This document shows, in pieces, positions 1-15,300 of a DNA stretch of 64,000 nt (position 1 is the stretch's first letter; every line of letters begins with the position of its first letter). The stretch lies in NCBI GenBank assembly GCA_030549495.1, contig JAUIRK010000927.1, positions 124,001-188,000 of the forward strand. The letters run 5' to 3'. Below the pieces are notes generated by a model, which saw only the letters and a program-made list of their open reading frames with translations, searched no databases and was not told the origin of the DNA. Position numbers and translations under genes: made by a program. Origin of the DNA: Nectonema munidae (lineage: Eukaryota; Nematomorpha; Nectonematoida; Nectonematidae).

Positions 1-265
1 AGAAGTCCAAGAAAGTAGGAGATCATTAAAACTTTAGATTCCGAATATAAATAAAGGTTGCTATACACTGTTTGATCCAAAAGCGGTGAAATTTCCAATA
101 GACAAACAGTTAGATTGTCACATTTCGTTATAGTATAAATTAATCAGGGAAGAAAAGCTAAATAGGAGTCATATATTTAGATATAGGACGGGAGAGTTGG
201 GATGAAGCGATACTATACGCACGCATACCCCAAGATGTCTTATCTTTTTATTTAACTGATTGCAG

Positions 266-377
266 AGACATCACCACAATCCCCTCAACTGATAAAAGCT
301 AGTCCATATGTTTTTGCCGTCCTTCTTCAATGCAAACTTGGATTCAATGGAGGAAAGAAACAAAGTTTAATCTTATT
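266..377 (+). CDS. Receptor exon: first half of FN3 domain 1
   Basis: The acceptor follows a T-rich tract ending in TTGCAG (to 265) and the donor GTAAGT starts at 378. It reads TSPQSPQLIKASPYVF..., then LLQCKLGFNGGKKQ, the B-C strand region of an FN3 domain. The Cys and the GFNGG turn resemble the 'C..GFDGG..Q' signature of Sidestep-like FN3 domains. The exon enters with two bases of a split codon and leaves with two bases (TT) completed by the first base of the next exon. Confidence 0.78.
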
Positions 378-3300
378 GTAAGTGACCTTTAGCGCCATCA
401 ATATTTCTACCACATCATCATCATCATCTAAAATGTACCTTAAATTTATTTTCAGTTACCAGAAGCTGGATTCGAATGCATCCTCCTTGCAGCAACTACA
501 GCTGCCTTCTTCTAGCAATTACATCACGCATTACATTCTCGCGAATCTACAACCCTCAACAAAATACCTTCTCTACCTTAAATCTTTCAATGAGTACGGC
601 TGGAGTAACAGTTCCAACGTGGTTACAGTACTCACCAAAGGTATATCCAATTTCTTGTTCACTCACTCAATCAATCATGATTGCTTTTGGAAGAAGAGTA
701 AACGCTGTTTATACCGTTCCAGAGGTGTCCTGCCTACAGACCAACCAATCTACAACATCCCTATTCGTTTTAAGTCCAAAAGAGTGGAACCTTCATATAA
801 ACGGTTATTTTCAATGGGTCCCGTGTTTGACGGTTATAAATAAAAATCAGTATCACGACTGTTAAAAATTTTGACTGAATTTTGGTGAAACCTAACAATA
901 ACATAATACCATTAATACATTTTATATAATCTTCTGTCTGTTCTACCTTGTTGTAGGGGCTTTCAGATTTCATGATTCTTGAATCTAAAACTTTTGAATA
1001 GAGTTCACCCCTTTTAAGTGAGACTATTTTATTGAAGAAAAATTTATAACTTTGAGGAGAATTTTAAAAAAAAAAAAAGAGAAAAATAATCCATTTTTTA
1101 ATATTATTAATCCAAATTTGATTGATTTACGATATTAAAATCAATTCTTTTACAAAAAAGAAAATTTGCAACTGGGCATCTAGTTTGTAAAGTTGCGAAA
1201 CATTGCTCTAAGCAATTTTGCACCACGCGATTCGACTGTATATTGAAATGGATTCAAGTTTAAGAATGTTGCATTTTGAGAACAGCTGGCAAGAAAAAAT
1301 GAGATTCTTTTACGTGTAACTTTGGAAATTTGATAATAAAAATTGCATCCTTTTTTATTTAGACTGGCAAAAGAAGGTCGAAACTTATCACTCGAGTCGA
1401 ATTGAAAATAATGCAAAGAACGGCAAACAAGCATCTTCTGAAAGTGCTACCAAATCTTTTGCCAATGGTGAGTCTTTGGATAAAATCTTTTGCATAAAAA
1501 ACGCACCGAAATATATTCTTCATTTGGAAGAGATGAACAAGTATTATGAAAAAGTGGCAATTGATTTATTGTAGTTTTAGCTTCGAAAAATCTTTTACAG
1601 TGAGAACCTTCTGTTTTTAGTTTTAATTAATATTACAAACACATTCTCATTGAACAATAATATCATTCAAAAAACTAAGCATTGATGATTTAACTGGTTA
1701 TTTAGTTTTTGAATGCCTCTCATTAGCTGAGTTAGAAGATCATCTCTAATCAACTCAACCTAATTGATTGCTGTCGGTCTTGAAGTAATTAAAACAGTTT
1801 CTGAAAAGCCCAGCGATAAACCATAACCAATACTTTTCACTGTAAAGATTTGTCCAAGATAATCGCTTATCGAGTATCGGATAAACATATCCTCACTGTG
1901 TAGTACATATGTAACTTGTGAATAATATTTAGAGATGATTAAGGTCAATGTTAAATTCAAAGGTTATAATGATAAAATTTCATAAAAGTTATAAGTGCTC
2001 GTTTTATATTATTCTCCTTAAAAAGAGCTTGGAAAATATAAAATAAAAATTATTTATTTATCCTCGAAGAACATAAAAGTTAAATGATATACTTTTTTGC
2101 CTACTTTAAAAAAATGATGCCTGTCAAGCATTTCTCTGCGGTCAGTTGTCCTAGTAGCGTTTATTACGACCTACATTATAGCAACGATAAAATAGCGGCG
2201 GCTATGAGAGATATATTGCTGGTGATTTATTTCTTTCAAGTTATCATATTTCTATTTCCTGTTTTATAAATGAGTTGGAAAGTGTTCCAGTGATTTGCTT
2301 CTTAGTATTGCAACTCAAAACACCATAAAACAAAGGGATAATGATAAATATATATTAATAATAATTATATATATATATAAGAGATATCTGAATAAATTTT
2401 ATATTTTAATTTGCATATAAAATTTTGCATTTTAACCTTTTCTCCACAATGCAGACTCCATAATTGCGTCGCATGAAAGGTTAATCCCTCATTTCACTTA
2501 TATTCACATTCTGAAGCAGTATTGAAAGGAGATGTCCTTTTGGATGTGGAGTTTTCGGTGCATAACTCTTTTCCTTTTAAATTAAGAAGCTGTGCTTCTC
2601 TCAAGGGAACAGATCAGCATGATCACGCAAAATGGACACGAATACTTGAAATGGTCAGTTGGCAAGGAGCCTATGCACGCAAATACCATTTTCTACGCTA
2701 TAGAGCAAATGAGGTAAGCGCGAATACCTTTTTTGCCGATTTCTTTATATTTTCTTTCAAAGCGTTGCTTTTATTTTCACAATGTCACATCCTTTTGTCA
2801 CTTGATCCAAAGTTTTCTACATTTTGAGATCCGTGCATGTAAGAACAAATCGTGAAACATTCTTCTTACGCTGTTGTAATTAACTTTCTAGCCATAGCTT
2901 CTTTTTTTTTATATAAATTGTGAATTAATTCTAAAATTATTTTGCAAAAAATTTCTACAAAGTTGACAAAACATAGTTAAACAAAAAATTAAAGTGATTT
3001 GTAAGAAAAAGAACTCGTAAATTCAAAATTATATTAAAAAAGGCGGGGGGGGGGGGATTATATCAACGATTAACACGTGACTTCCTCCAAAATTGACATA
3101 TTAGTTAAAAAAAAATCCAAAATATTAAAAAAAAAAGTGAAAAAAACGAAACATTTCATTTACCAATCATCAATTTAAAATTAAAAAATCTTTACAGGAA
3201 TTCTTTCTTTTTTTGAGAATTGACAAAATTATCTTTAGTATTATCCTTTATTCCTATTGATTATTTTGTAGAAAAAAAACTACGATGAAAAATATTGGAA

Positions 3301-6300
3301 AAATATCCTAAATATAAATCAAATTTAAATAAATTAAAATTTGAATTTCATATTGTGGACTCCTATTAATCAAAATGCTCCCATATTATTGGAATAAAGA
3401 AGGAAAAAATGAATTGCTATTTTAGGAATGGGGAAAGATATTTTGCCTACGAAATATTGTAGAGTAAGTATTTATTATGAAAAAGGAACTCAATAATGCT
3501 TGCCAAATACCGATTATTATTATTTATCAATCAGCTGATATGTGATTTTTGAAGGAAATGGCAGTACGCGTATATTTTGCATGCTTGATTCTTATTTGAT
3601 GAATTCGTTATGATATTGACTCGTTTTTTCACCTGATATTTCTTGATAAACAACATTTTAAAAAAATCTATCCAACATTATGCCTTGCGTTTAATAAATT
3701 TTTTTGCTTGTTTTTTTAAAATCATTTTTTCATCAGATTTTATCACACAAAAATAACAGAAGTTTTCTAATCTTTATATAAAAAATGTTTTATGGAAGTC
3801 TTACGAAAATTAAAAAAATATTGAAATTTTTTTTTTGAAGTCATGTTGACTTTTGGGTCATCAACCCCTGAAATTTTTGTTAAAAATTTAAGTCGAAGTA
3901 AAAAATGAAAACTTCATTAATTTCTTCAAATTTGGGTGTTAATTTTCATCCACCTTACATATTTTTTTGTGGCCTAAATTTTGAGTTGAAAAAAATAGTG
4001 GAGTAAAAAGCCCAACAGTGGTATGCGAAGGTTAACACAACGTAAGCACAACGGTGAAGAAGATTTCGCTTCGTCTTTCCATTGCTATCAGTATGCTTGA
4101 ATCATGAGGGTAAAAGACCTTGAATCTGAAATCTAATCATCACGCATGTTATCCAAAGTACCCTTCCTTTCAAATCCTTATCTATTATAAGAAAAAGTGT
4201 CAAAATTTCGGCTTGTGTGCAAACATATGGGACAGAGAAATAATTTTGTGAATGAAAAACTATTCATTCTGACTTTTAGTCCAATTTAAACAAATAAATT
4301 GTATAATTGGTTTAGGCAATTTTAAAGTAAACATTTTAACATAACATCGAATATCACTCATATCTTCTTTCTTCTGAAGAAGTCAGCATCTTTCAGAAAC
4401 AAGTTAGGATACTTTTGTCTGTTAAAAGTACCTTTGTAAAGTTTACAAAAAATAAATATTTATTAAATATAAGTCAATTTGTTGTAACTTTGTCGCTCCG
4501 ATTTTTGGGGGAGTGAGTAGGGTTGGTTAGATGTCGCATCGAATAACTCAAGGTCTTGGGTTCGATCCCACAGCAAGCCTTCTTTCTTCAGTTTGATGCA
4601 AGCGGCGCAATTGTGCCTCCTTGATGAAAACACGCCACGGTACCTTTCTTTACCTTTATTAGCTAATTATTAGTTAATTAGTAGTTTCTTGTTTTTATTA
4701 ATATATAATATGATTATTATTATTCCAGTGGCGTTAAGCCTTTTTGAATATCCTCGCAATTTGACATTTTCACTCATATTTGCCTAACCACGCCTAGTAA
4801 TGTTTATTATGTGTTTATATATTGATCCAAATAAATAACTTGATCCAAAATAAATCTTTCTTCTTCGAAGCAACTATCGATATCCAGCTTGACACTCTTC
4901 CACTCTGGTGAGAGAGGCCTTTACAAAATGCATACTAATATTTCAAAGGCATTCTGTGCACAAAGTATATCTTTTGAATGTTGATCAGTTAAACACCTCT
5001 CAGTCCATGAAAAATTTTAAGAAGCTTAAAAATTATAAAGATACCCATGGTTTTTTCATCAAGAATATACTACTGTATCACTTATGTCACAATAGGAAGA
5101 ATGAAAGATAGACAAGCGTCTAGACAACTAATCCACACCCATTTCTTTATATACTATTTGTATATTATATATAAATATGCCAAAGGAACGGTGAAATTTT
5201 ATATAACACTTTTTAGACTAATGTTTCCAAGGGGAACACAGAAGACCTCTTACTTTCTATGAAATTAACCCTTTCGTGAGCAGAAAAATCAGACGATATT
5301 TATTAAAAAGCAGAAGGTTCATATACATATTTGAAAAATAAAAAGAAAAATGAAAATAAAAATGAAAGAAGGTAAAGGTTAAATAGGAATTACTAAAGTG
5401 GCTTGCTTTCTTCTGCCTTAACCCGTTAACGATCAGAATAATCAGACGATATCTAGTGTAAAGCAGAAAATTTGTATTAAAAAGCATTAATAAACACAGA
5501 CGATTCACATGTTTGTAAAGTCGTTAGTCGATAAGGTACGCTTTTGAAGTTTGAAAGAAGAACATTTATTTATGCCAAAAGCAAACACACGTATCCTTTA
5601 TCGATGTTATTTTAGATCTCCTCCATTCTGACCCGTCTCTAGCATAGATATCTAGTACCTGTTTGTCCGTTATATATTGATTGGTCAATAAATAGTTGCA
5701 ACATTTGTATAGCGTTCAAAGGAGTCGCTTTCCATTCCTCTACACCAGAGGTTCCCAACCTTTTTTCACCAAGTACCCCTTAAAAATTTTCGGCCTTAGG
5801 CGAACCCCTAATAATTTTTTTAGTTTTTTATCTTGATTTTTCACACTAATATATCAGTTAAAATTAAAAAAAAACTATTCAGATACCTTTATAAAGTACC
5901 CCTTGAAAAAAGTGAAACCAACCCCCAAGGGTTCGCGAACCCCAGGTTGGGAACCCCTGTGTTCAACGCAATAACGTAATTTGATAGGAAAGTGCCTTAA
6001 TCGATAGAATAAAAAAAATGAATTACGTAATGTCGTTTGCTTGTTCTGAGATCAAAGAGTTAGTTAAGATATAGAGATGTCTCATATAAATATGTCAATA
6101 GCGAGAGATCATCACTCTTAACCAAATTGATACGAGAAAACGTAGACAACATTAACTAACTTGATTTGAAAGTTAAAAACAAGAACGAGCCATCATTCAA
6201 AGATGAATGTGGTAATGCTTTTTCTTTCAATCTTTTTAGGCCGAATGGAATTTGGCAAAGCAATGAACTCCACTACATCTTGAAAAAGGGTGAACGTTCT

Positions 6301-9300
6301 TTCACTTTCCCCATCGAAAAGCTCTCGAAGGAAAACGTGAAAGTGCGGATCAGAGCGTACACTTTGAATGAGCGTGGGCCTGCGTCATCTGCTCTCCTCT
6401 TAAAAAGTATCTTCTGCCATTTAAAATTCTAGGTTTTAAAAATTGGGGGGGGGGGGGAGCTTCTAAAAATTATCATCATAACTACGTGGATTTTTGGAGT
6501 TGGACTTTGAAAAGCTAATTCGTATTGCAGTGAATTTGTAATGTATATTTTACATATATTATTATCAACATATCATATTCTTGAACGGTGTGCAAAGTTG
6601 CATTAAAATATTTTGACTGGAAGAACAATGCCTAAATTTCATCAATTTTGTATTGTAGTTAAAGCACGCATGCGCCGTATACTTTCTATAAAATGAATTA
6701 TTTTTTTGTTATCTCCCGTGCTCTTGTCAGACCACTAATTTACAACATTTCAAATATAAAAGATCGATACTAAGAGGCTCTCTGCCGTATCCATTTTTGA
6801 TTTCCAATCTAACATAACGAAATTACAAACTCTACAAAGCAAAGCATCGGGTAAAACTTTAGATACCAACATGCAACACCTTCACACAGAAACTTTCATC
6901 AAAGAACACGTTGATGTACGCGCATCAAACGTAGGAGCAAAGGGTGCGAATAAACTGCCCCCACTCAACGACTTTACAACGCTAAAAAGAGAAACGAAAA
7001 AGACAATATTTGAAAACAATGATCTCATTCTCTACAACACTTGTCAAAATAAAGAAGATAATCAAAATCAAAGAAAGATCAATAGAATAATTCATAGGCA
7101 AGAGCAGTAACGAACCATCTTCCCACACTCAAACCTAATAAAGTCGTAAACATTTGTCCAACAAAAATTGATACATGAGAACAAACACACTGCCCATCAA
7201 AACAAAGCACACACTTGCAAAACTTAGAGCTAACGAATCACCACAGAAATAAAAATTCTGTGCAGTTTATATAGCCATGAATTATTATCATTTTGTGCTT
7301 TTTTTAAATAATTAGCAAGATGAACGAGCACGTGCCAATATTTGCTAAATTTGATAGCGAAAAAGGTAGACCAGATAAAGTTATAAAACTAAAATTTGTG
7401 TATTGTATGATTATAGTTGCAAAAGCTACTAAGATCAGACAAACTTAAAAAAATATTCTAGACTAGAACTTTTACTGCAGTAATAGCAATATGATCACTA
7501 TCTTCCCTTCTTTTGTAATACTTAAATCCTTCATGAAACATTTTCAGGTATATTTAAAAAATATTTTACAACTAAATCTATAAATTTAATAGTATATCTT
7601 AAAATATATCTAATATTTATGTGTATATCTAAAAATAATATGATTTGCGTAGAATCAAGTTAAAAATGTGAATTATAAATGTTTATAAAAGTGAGTTTGT
7701 GCATTTGTGTTTGCTGAATGGTTTGTGATGCCGCTAGATATAAAAGAAGTGATGAGAAAAATAATAGTTGCGAGAGACACGAGTGAAAAGTGATGAGGAA
7801 AATAATACTAACACATGACAAGAAATCGAGTGGTAGTGTGAAATCATCACTATATCACATCCATCTCCTAATGTGGATGGCGAGAAATGTCTCTTGGCGA
7901 GGAATAGCCGCTTGCCGCACAACCTCTTCAACTGCCCACACATCCATACAACACGTAAACCCATTCCTTTATGATCCAAGCCATATGAGGTAGGTAACTT
8001 ACTTGGTAAGTGGGGAAGCTGCCTGACTGAAGCTTGGATGTAAAACTTATATTTATATACAACAAAGCCATACGCAGAAGCCTACACATAAAGTCAGCAG
8101 TACCTAAGGGTGGCTTTTACGTAGGTTTGCTGAAAATACACGTACTTATCTCTACTGCTGCAAAAGTGTATAACAAAAATTCTATATTTTCCCATGTGAG
8201 TATTATTTTCTAGAGATGGATGATATACCTTCTCAGTTCAAATAAAAATTTTTTTACTTTCTTTTTTTGAACTGATAGATTACCCTAATAACGAGATAGT
8301 TTAACCTAGGGGCTAACAACAACAACAACAACAACAGAACGGTGCTATAGCCCATCCCGCACATTGAATAGGCCGCCAGTATCCAATTAAGCCTGAAAGG
8401 GTTAAAAATGCCATATGTATTATTAGTTTAGTATCAAATGGAAATTAAAACATTTCTAAATTGATATTTACTTGAATAGTATTGTAGTGTAACAAAAAGA
8501 GACAGAGAAATCACATTAGTAAATATTACTGATGCATTATTTTGTGGTTTTGAGGTAGGCAGGGTCATTATTTATTTCCACTATATAGCGGTGCTTCTCA
8601 AACTTTTTTACCCAGTACCCGCGCTAAAAAAATTATTAGGGGACTGTGAAGTGGCAATAAAAATTTACATTATGGAAAAAATTTATTATCCTATCAGAAC
8701 AGGGCGCTAAAAGTACACTATAAAATACAAAAACAAATTGTTATAAAGGCATTTTTAATCATTTTCAAACAGTTTTGTTTCCAATATATGGCATAAATGT
8801 TCTCAAAGTTACTTGCACAGCTATATGTTTTTATAATTTTTTTTTAAGAAGACACTTGGGGCAAGTTGAAAATTTTCAGGGTGGTTTATACTTACAATAT
8901 AAAAAGCAAAATAGTTTTGATTTTTTTTCCATAAATATTAACTTTATGAAAAAAAAATTGACCTAAAAAAAATTTAAAAATTGAAATATATGAACAAACT
9001 TACTAAATAAAAAGATTTGAAAATTTTAAAACATTTTTTTATTTCAAATTGACTTTATTGACTTTATTCACCCTAGACTTATGATAAAGAAAACAGTATA
9101 TAATTAGAATTCATATTGAAAAGAAGGCAAATCAATTATAATACAATTTTTATAATTATAGTAAAAAATTAACTTTTTGTAATAAAAAAAGTAATGAGCT
9201 CGTTTTCCTCATGGACCATCACAATATCATTGTGGACCCCCAATTTATAATATTTCGCCTGTGGACCCCCTTAACTATAGTAAAAATTAAAATTATGTCT

Positions 9301-12300
9301 TCTAATTAAATTTGTTAATATTTAGAAAATTTTATAAACAATATTAATAAAAAAAACATAAATAACTGTTATAATCTTAAATTTTACCATGCAACAGAAC
9401 TTCTCAAGGATTTTATCGGATTTAAGCCTATAAAATATTGATTTGAAGTAAAATTAGGAAGAAGTTAAAAAAATTTAAAAAGTATTTCTCGTACTAAATT
9501 TTTTCTTGCCATATGTCTCGAATATAAGTAATTTGTATTGAGAAAGAACACAAAGAACACATTCAATTTTGTTAAAGGTTTGCATGTTTGTAAAACATGA
9601 CTTATACTTAGCATTTGCACCTTCCTAGAAAATATCTAAAAAATAAAAAATTACAATATCATTTACATTTATTAACGATTTAATAGTATCATTATATTAT
9701 TATTCAGGTGTGTTCAGTATTACTATTTCTTTTGCTGGAACCGGAATTGGAGTCGTGAAGGATTTTTGCTAAGCTTGTTACTTACCTTGTTTTTTATTTC
9801 GGCAATCTGGCTGTTCACTTTATCACGATGTACACTAGGCATACAAAGGTCGGAGAAACGTTCATCACTCATTCTTGATCTTTTAGCTAAAAGATCTCTG
9901 TTCTGTACAATATAGCCTTCTTTTAAAGGTTGTTCATGCGCAGAGACTTTTCATTCAGTTCGCCTTCAATGCTTTTCCCCAGCCAACCATGCTAGTGCTT
10001 CTTCGAAAAGATTTTCAATTTTATACAGTTTCTGAATCGATAAAACAGTTTTTTTTTAATTCATCTCTTTCTAATTCCTTCATTTCTCTTGGATCTAGAG
10101 CAAACATCAAAAATTATGCCGTGTTACTGTGAATTTTAAGAGACTCAATCATAGGGGATGTAGATAGTGCGACGATAATATTCTTCAACGGAGACTCCTA
10201 CATTTGGCCTGTGGATGTGGCGTGACATATTCGAGCCATAGTGAATTCTAGGCCAAGTTTTTCTGCAAATATTTTTACGTCTGGTATGATATCATCTGAG
10301 AAGACACGGCCTGCCTCATCGTCGTGACCTTGAAAAGTTTTCATTAATAGGCCAATGTGATCTTGGACTCCCATCTTGTCTATTTCGACTGCTTGTAGTT
10401 GTTGAATCACTGGCTCCCCCATTTATGAGTACTTAGCAAAGATATTAAGACAAACAAGAAATACTGTGGTTCTCTGCTACACATGTGAGTTGATGTGATG
10501 TGTGATGGGTGCGCTATGACACTTGCTACAGCTGTACGTAGATATCACTAAAGTTTTCTGAAAATATGCGGATGCTTTTATATTTTGCACTCCATCTGGT
10601 TTCACACAACATAGGTATACTTGGAATTAGTAGCCTGCGCTTAGAACTGTCACGAAAAAATCAAATAATATTGTGAACATCTGAAACAGTCAGATCATGA
10701 CCCCCAAATTAAGTCGATGTGAAGAGTAATGCCCCAAAACACCTATTCTGATAGGAGCTTGTACACCAAAGTCTTTTCCTGCCATAGTTGATCATCCATC
10801 ATAGCCTTGGGCATGGAACTTGTCGAGATTAAGCCCAATTTTTTTTGCTTGGTAGAAAACAATATCTGCAAATGTTGCGGCATCAGTCTTCTCTAGCGGA
10901 ACAGATCCAAGAAATTCTTCACATATTGTGGCTGTGCCATTCTGTTATTCATGCAGCTCAACAAACCGTACCCCAATAGACAGTTGTTCAATGCCTGATA
11001 TGTCTGCAGTTTCGTCCGCAATGATGCAAACCCCATTTGATTTATTACCAACCTTTACAATAGCTTCTCTTATTACTTCTTCAGTGAGAAGAATTCTTCA
11101 GTTTCTGCTTGCCGTCTCGATATGATTTTTGAAGAAAGTGTCCCGTGCCTCTATCCCAAATTGAAGTAAGTCATAAAGGTTTTTTTCAATGTACTTTCTT
11201 TTCTCCTAAGTATAAAATATAGTGCTGGACAGGATAGAGAACAGTTTCTCACAATTTTGGATTCCTGCTTGATTGCTTGCTCAGTCAATTTGTCTAATGA
11301 TGTATGACAGAAAGAAACAAAAGATGTCACAGTAAAGGAACCCATTAAGACTTGTTGCACTGGTTGTGGAAACAACACACAGTATTTGCAAAAAGCACCT
11401 TTCAAATAACTTGAGTGAGCCAGCCATAGGGAATATTGGTTTACCCATGGGTGGCGAAAAGAAAGGGAGCTTTTTGAATCATTCAAATCGTTGCAATATA
11501 CTGATGAGAGGATGTATGTGTTGATCAGAAGGTCATAATTTTTTTTTATCATTGGTCAATTGTTCTTTGGTGTTAAGGAAAGTTATTGGTAATTTTTGAA
11601 AATGATGCCAATATTTGATTGTTTGCTCTCGGCACCTTTCCTCCTCTGGTACCTTATCTTATGATCCCAAATCCATAGGTCTCCAAATTTGATGCGCTTG
11701 GTAACTTATTATCAAAAATTTTTAAACATCCTTTGTCAGTTTAAGACTTTTTTAAAATTTTGAGCATCTTTTATCAACACATTTTCGATCTAGTAGTATT
11801 ATTTACTTTGCAAAATTAAAAGTTAAGAATCTCATTAGTAGCTAACTAGCATTCTTTGCTTTAAATATCTAGGCAGCCTTACAGAAGAGTCACGTCTCTC
11901 AAGTTTGAGATACCTTACAAGAAAGTAAGTTTAATAATATTGCTACCTTGAAGCCTCCAAAAATTAATTCTCACAATTATTTTTTTGACTCCTTAGAATT
12001 TTTCTCAATTAACATTCTAGGATTTCTTTTTGGGGAAGAATTTCAAGCTTTTAAAAATTTTTATCTAAAAATTTTTGATATTATATTTTAAGTATAAAAT
12101 AATATTTATTTCATTTTTCAACATTTTGAGCAAAAGAATAAAAACAATTTGCCAATTATTACAATGTTCCAAGTCGTATTGCATGTTAGTTAAAAACTTC
12201 AAATCATTTTTTTTAATTTTGGAGAAAATTTCATCCCCATGTGATTGGCTCGACACTGTGTCCAAGACATAGCGTAGAATTGATCAAAAGAGAATCTTAG

Positions 12301-15300
12301 TTTATGATTAATCATTTTTGGACACCGTCCTCAAACCGTTGACTCACTTGTGCTCCGAGAAAATGCAGACGAGATTGAGTGATTTCTAGGGCGTCATCTA
12401 AAGACAATTTGTGCGATCAAACGGCGTAATCCTTCTCACTGCTTCAAAGCCCTCAACCTGAACTCTGCTAAACTCACCATGATCTCTGTGCAAAATGTGG
12501 CCGTAAATCTCCTCTAACCTACAAGGTTTAACTCTAACCTGAAAAACGCACAATCGCACTAAAGGATATGCATAGATATATATACACACACGCACATATG
12601 CATATTCTTATGATTGGTCTTCCTCGTGTTTTGCACTTCACTTACTTACCTAACCATCTCCTTAACAATCAGGCACAAGAAGTTTAAATGCTGTAACTTT
12701 CTTCCTAGCACATCTCTCTCTCTCTCTCTCTTATTCCAATTAAAAACGAAGATTCATATCTCCCTGCCGCTCTTTCTAGTCTAAACGCTCTCTCCAGATA
12801 ACGCCATTGTTGTTGCGTACTTTTCTTCCATAATGAGTGCTTGTATGCTACAATTTGTACTTTCTGTCATTTAATACACACGTCCTTAGAGCCATCAGCA
12901 CCACAACCATACATTTCTTCTATCTTGAAGTGCTGGCATGGATGATATGACTTTTGCAAAATGAAATGATTGCTCTATCATCAAGAATTAGGGGAGGAAC
13001 AAAAGCACAATTATTTGCAACGCCTTCTTGCAGACAAAAGATAGCATTGTTCTTGCTTAAAATGCGATATTCTCTTTTACCCTACCTTCAACACACACAT
13101 AGAAAGATAGATAGATTATACCTATAATTGCCTTCTATTTTGTCATATGTATAATAATTGAAGATTTCTTTTCGCTATCATTGCAGAGGTGGAGAAATGT
13201 TCTTTCCAAAGTTTCACTGACATAATTTTGAAAAAATCATTCTGAAGTACGCAAAATAGGCTTTTTGATATTTTTTGCACTTTCAAAAATTGTTCTTCAA
13301 ATACAAAGAGCGTGTTTTGGCGAATGAGATAACGGGTAATCATTTTCTTCCTTCCTTCAGTCATTCATACCTTATCTACATTTGTTTTCTTGTAACTTTT
13401 TATTTTGCAATTCATTCTTGAAGAGAATTGAAACATTTGTTCTCCATATAGTAGAAATATGCTCACACGCTTTTGAACGTAAGTTTTCATTTTGTGTCTT
13501 TTCCAACAATAAAATAAGCGACCTTAATCGCTGCTAAACCATAAGAATTTTTTGAATAAATATGGTAAACTGTAAAGTGTAGAAACATAACTTTATTTTA
13601 TGATCAAACCCATTTCTCTGCTAGTTTGAAGTATCTGTTCTCGTTTCTTCCATTTTAAATTCCTTTAAAAAAGATTTTTGATAGTGAAATTCTGTGTCCT
13701 TTACAATTATAGTGTTCTTATATTTTAGAGTGTAATTAAAATTTTAATTTTCTGCTTATTTATATATCTTGATTATGTGTAAATTAAAAAAAATTATAAT
13801 TAATTATATTATTTAAAAAAAAAATTTGCATAAAGTTATTTTATAATCACTCTTCCAAATTAATTATTTTTATTGTAAGCAGCGTTGCTATTATGAATTT
13901 TAGAAAAACTCAAGATTAGATTAAAAATAAACGTGGTCTGGCAAGAACACGGGAGACATAAATATATATATATATTGTAAGTTTTAGATTTTATTTTGTG
14001 ATAACGCTTTTTAACGATATAATTTTCACACAAGTTTTCTCCGTAGAACGACCACTCCTTTAATTCGACATTACGACCAGTTACTTTAAGCTAAGTAGTC
14101 TTGTTCTGTGAAGAAAGCGCCTCAATATTATGACCAGTAGCACATGTGTATTGTCGTGTTGCTAACGACAAAGAGCATGTGATGTATGTTGCATGAGATT
14201 AGCAAGTCTATTCTCATTGGAAAAAGGGCATCTTTTCTAACATAGTTTAACTACATCATACCCTTTTGCAGCTCGTTATGTCGAAGTTTTAATGTATGAT
14301 TTATTTATCTCTAAACTCTCTAATAAGACCATAAAAATAAAGTCCTAAAACGTGGTCTTAATAACGGTACGGACCGTAACCACATGAGACGAAAGGCGCA
14401 GTTGACCGCCCTAAATTTTTCGAATTAATAATAATGTTAGCAAAATTTCGAAAATATTTCCATATAATCAGTACAATTTTTTTTTATCAATTCAGAGATC
14501 AATCTTAAAACATATGTGAATTGTCTCTTTTACAAAGCACTAATTTAGAGATAAAGAGAGCATAGGATATAGAGATGTAGGCACTCTGATCGCAATCTTT
14601 TTTAGATTTAACTCTTCCTAGGATTCTTTTCTCGTTACGCGCTTGTTACATGCTTTGTATTAAACGTTATAGTGTATGCAAAATATACGTTTTACTTGAA
14701 CTTATTTAATTAAGTTTTAAACCTATTTGAGGCATTTAATCAAATTGGACTTGTGTCTGCATAAAATTATTTTAAAAAAAAAGAGATCATGAATCTATTT
14801 TGAAAGATTTTGCAAATAAAAAATCCCAAAAACTTATTTCTTTTCAAAACCTTATTTCTGTAGGTGATTTTCTTTGCAAGCGCAAGAGATCAATAAAAGT
14901 AAAAAATATATTGTTCGCAAATTGATAATATAATTTATCGTTGTAAGAATAAATAAACCATGTTTTGTTCAATATTACTTTATTTTAAATAAAAAAATCC
15001 AGCATACTGTCCATTTAAAGTGTTTTTTATTTTATTTTTCCTGGTTAGGAGGTACGAGCATACTGCATGGAGTATTATATACACATTACACATGCATAAA
15101 TTTTTACTTTCATTTGCTTATCTAGATGGGTGCTGGGATTATTAGCGCCGGCACTGACCACAGGACAGTTGGCGTAACGAATGTGTGGCCATAAGCGAAC
15201 AAATCACGAATATATAAATACCTTTTCCATTTATTTTACACATTTAACGCTATCTTACTTTATACACTAAAGCAAGAAATTTTGTCGAGGATATATTTTG

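Larger units (their letters stand above)
2714..6239 (+). other. Intron of the receptor gene (~3.5 kb), with repeats
   Basis: It holds a G homopolymer run (near 3044-3055), a tRNA-derived SINE (4511-4645), two TTAA-type MITE copies (5265-5540) and a hAT-like MITE (5746-5959). The rest is plain AT-rich sequence. Confidence 0.6.

Noticed and set aside
2522-2827. 101-codon frame starting VLKGDVLLDVEFSVHN over the FN3 exon
   Set aside because: It ends in phase 0 at the donor and cannot join the exons on either side. The overlapping frame at 2590-2713 joins in phase and completes an FN3 domain.
6871-7110. 79-codon frame MQHLHTETFIKE...
   Set aside because: It has no family resemblance; the region is better explained as decayed repeat or intron.
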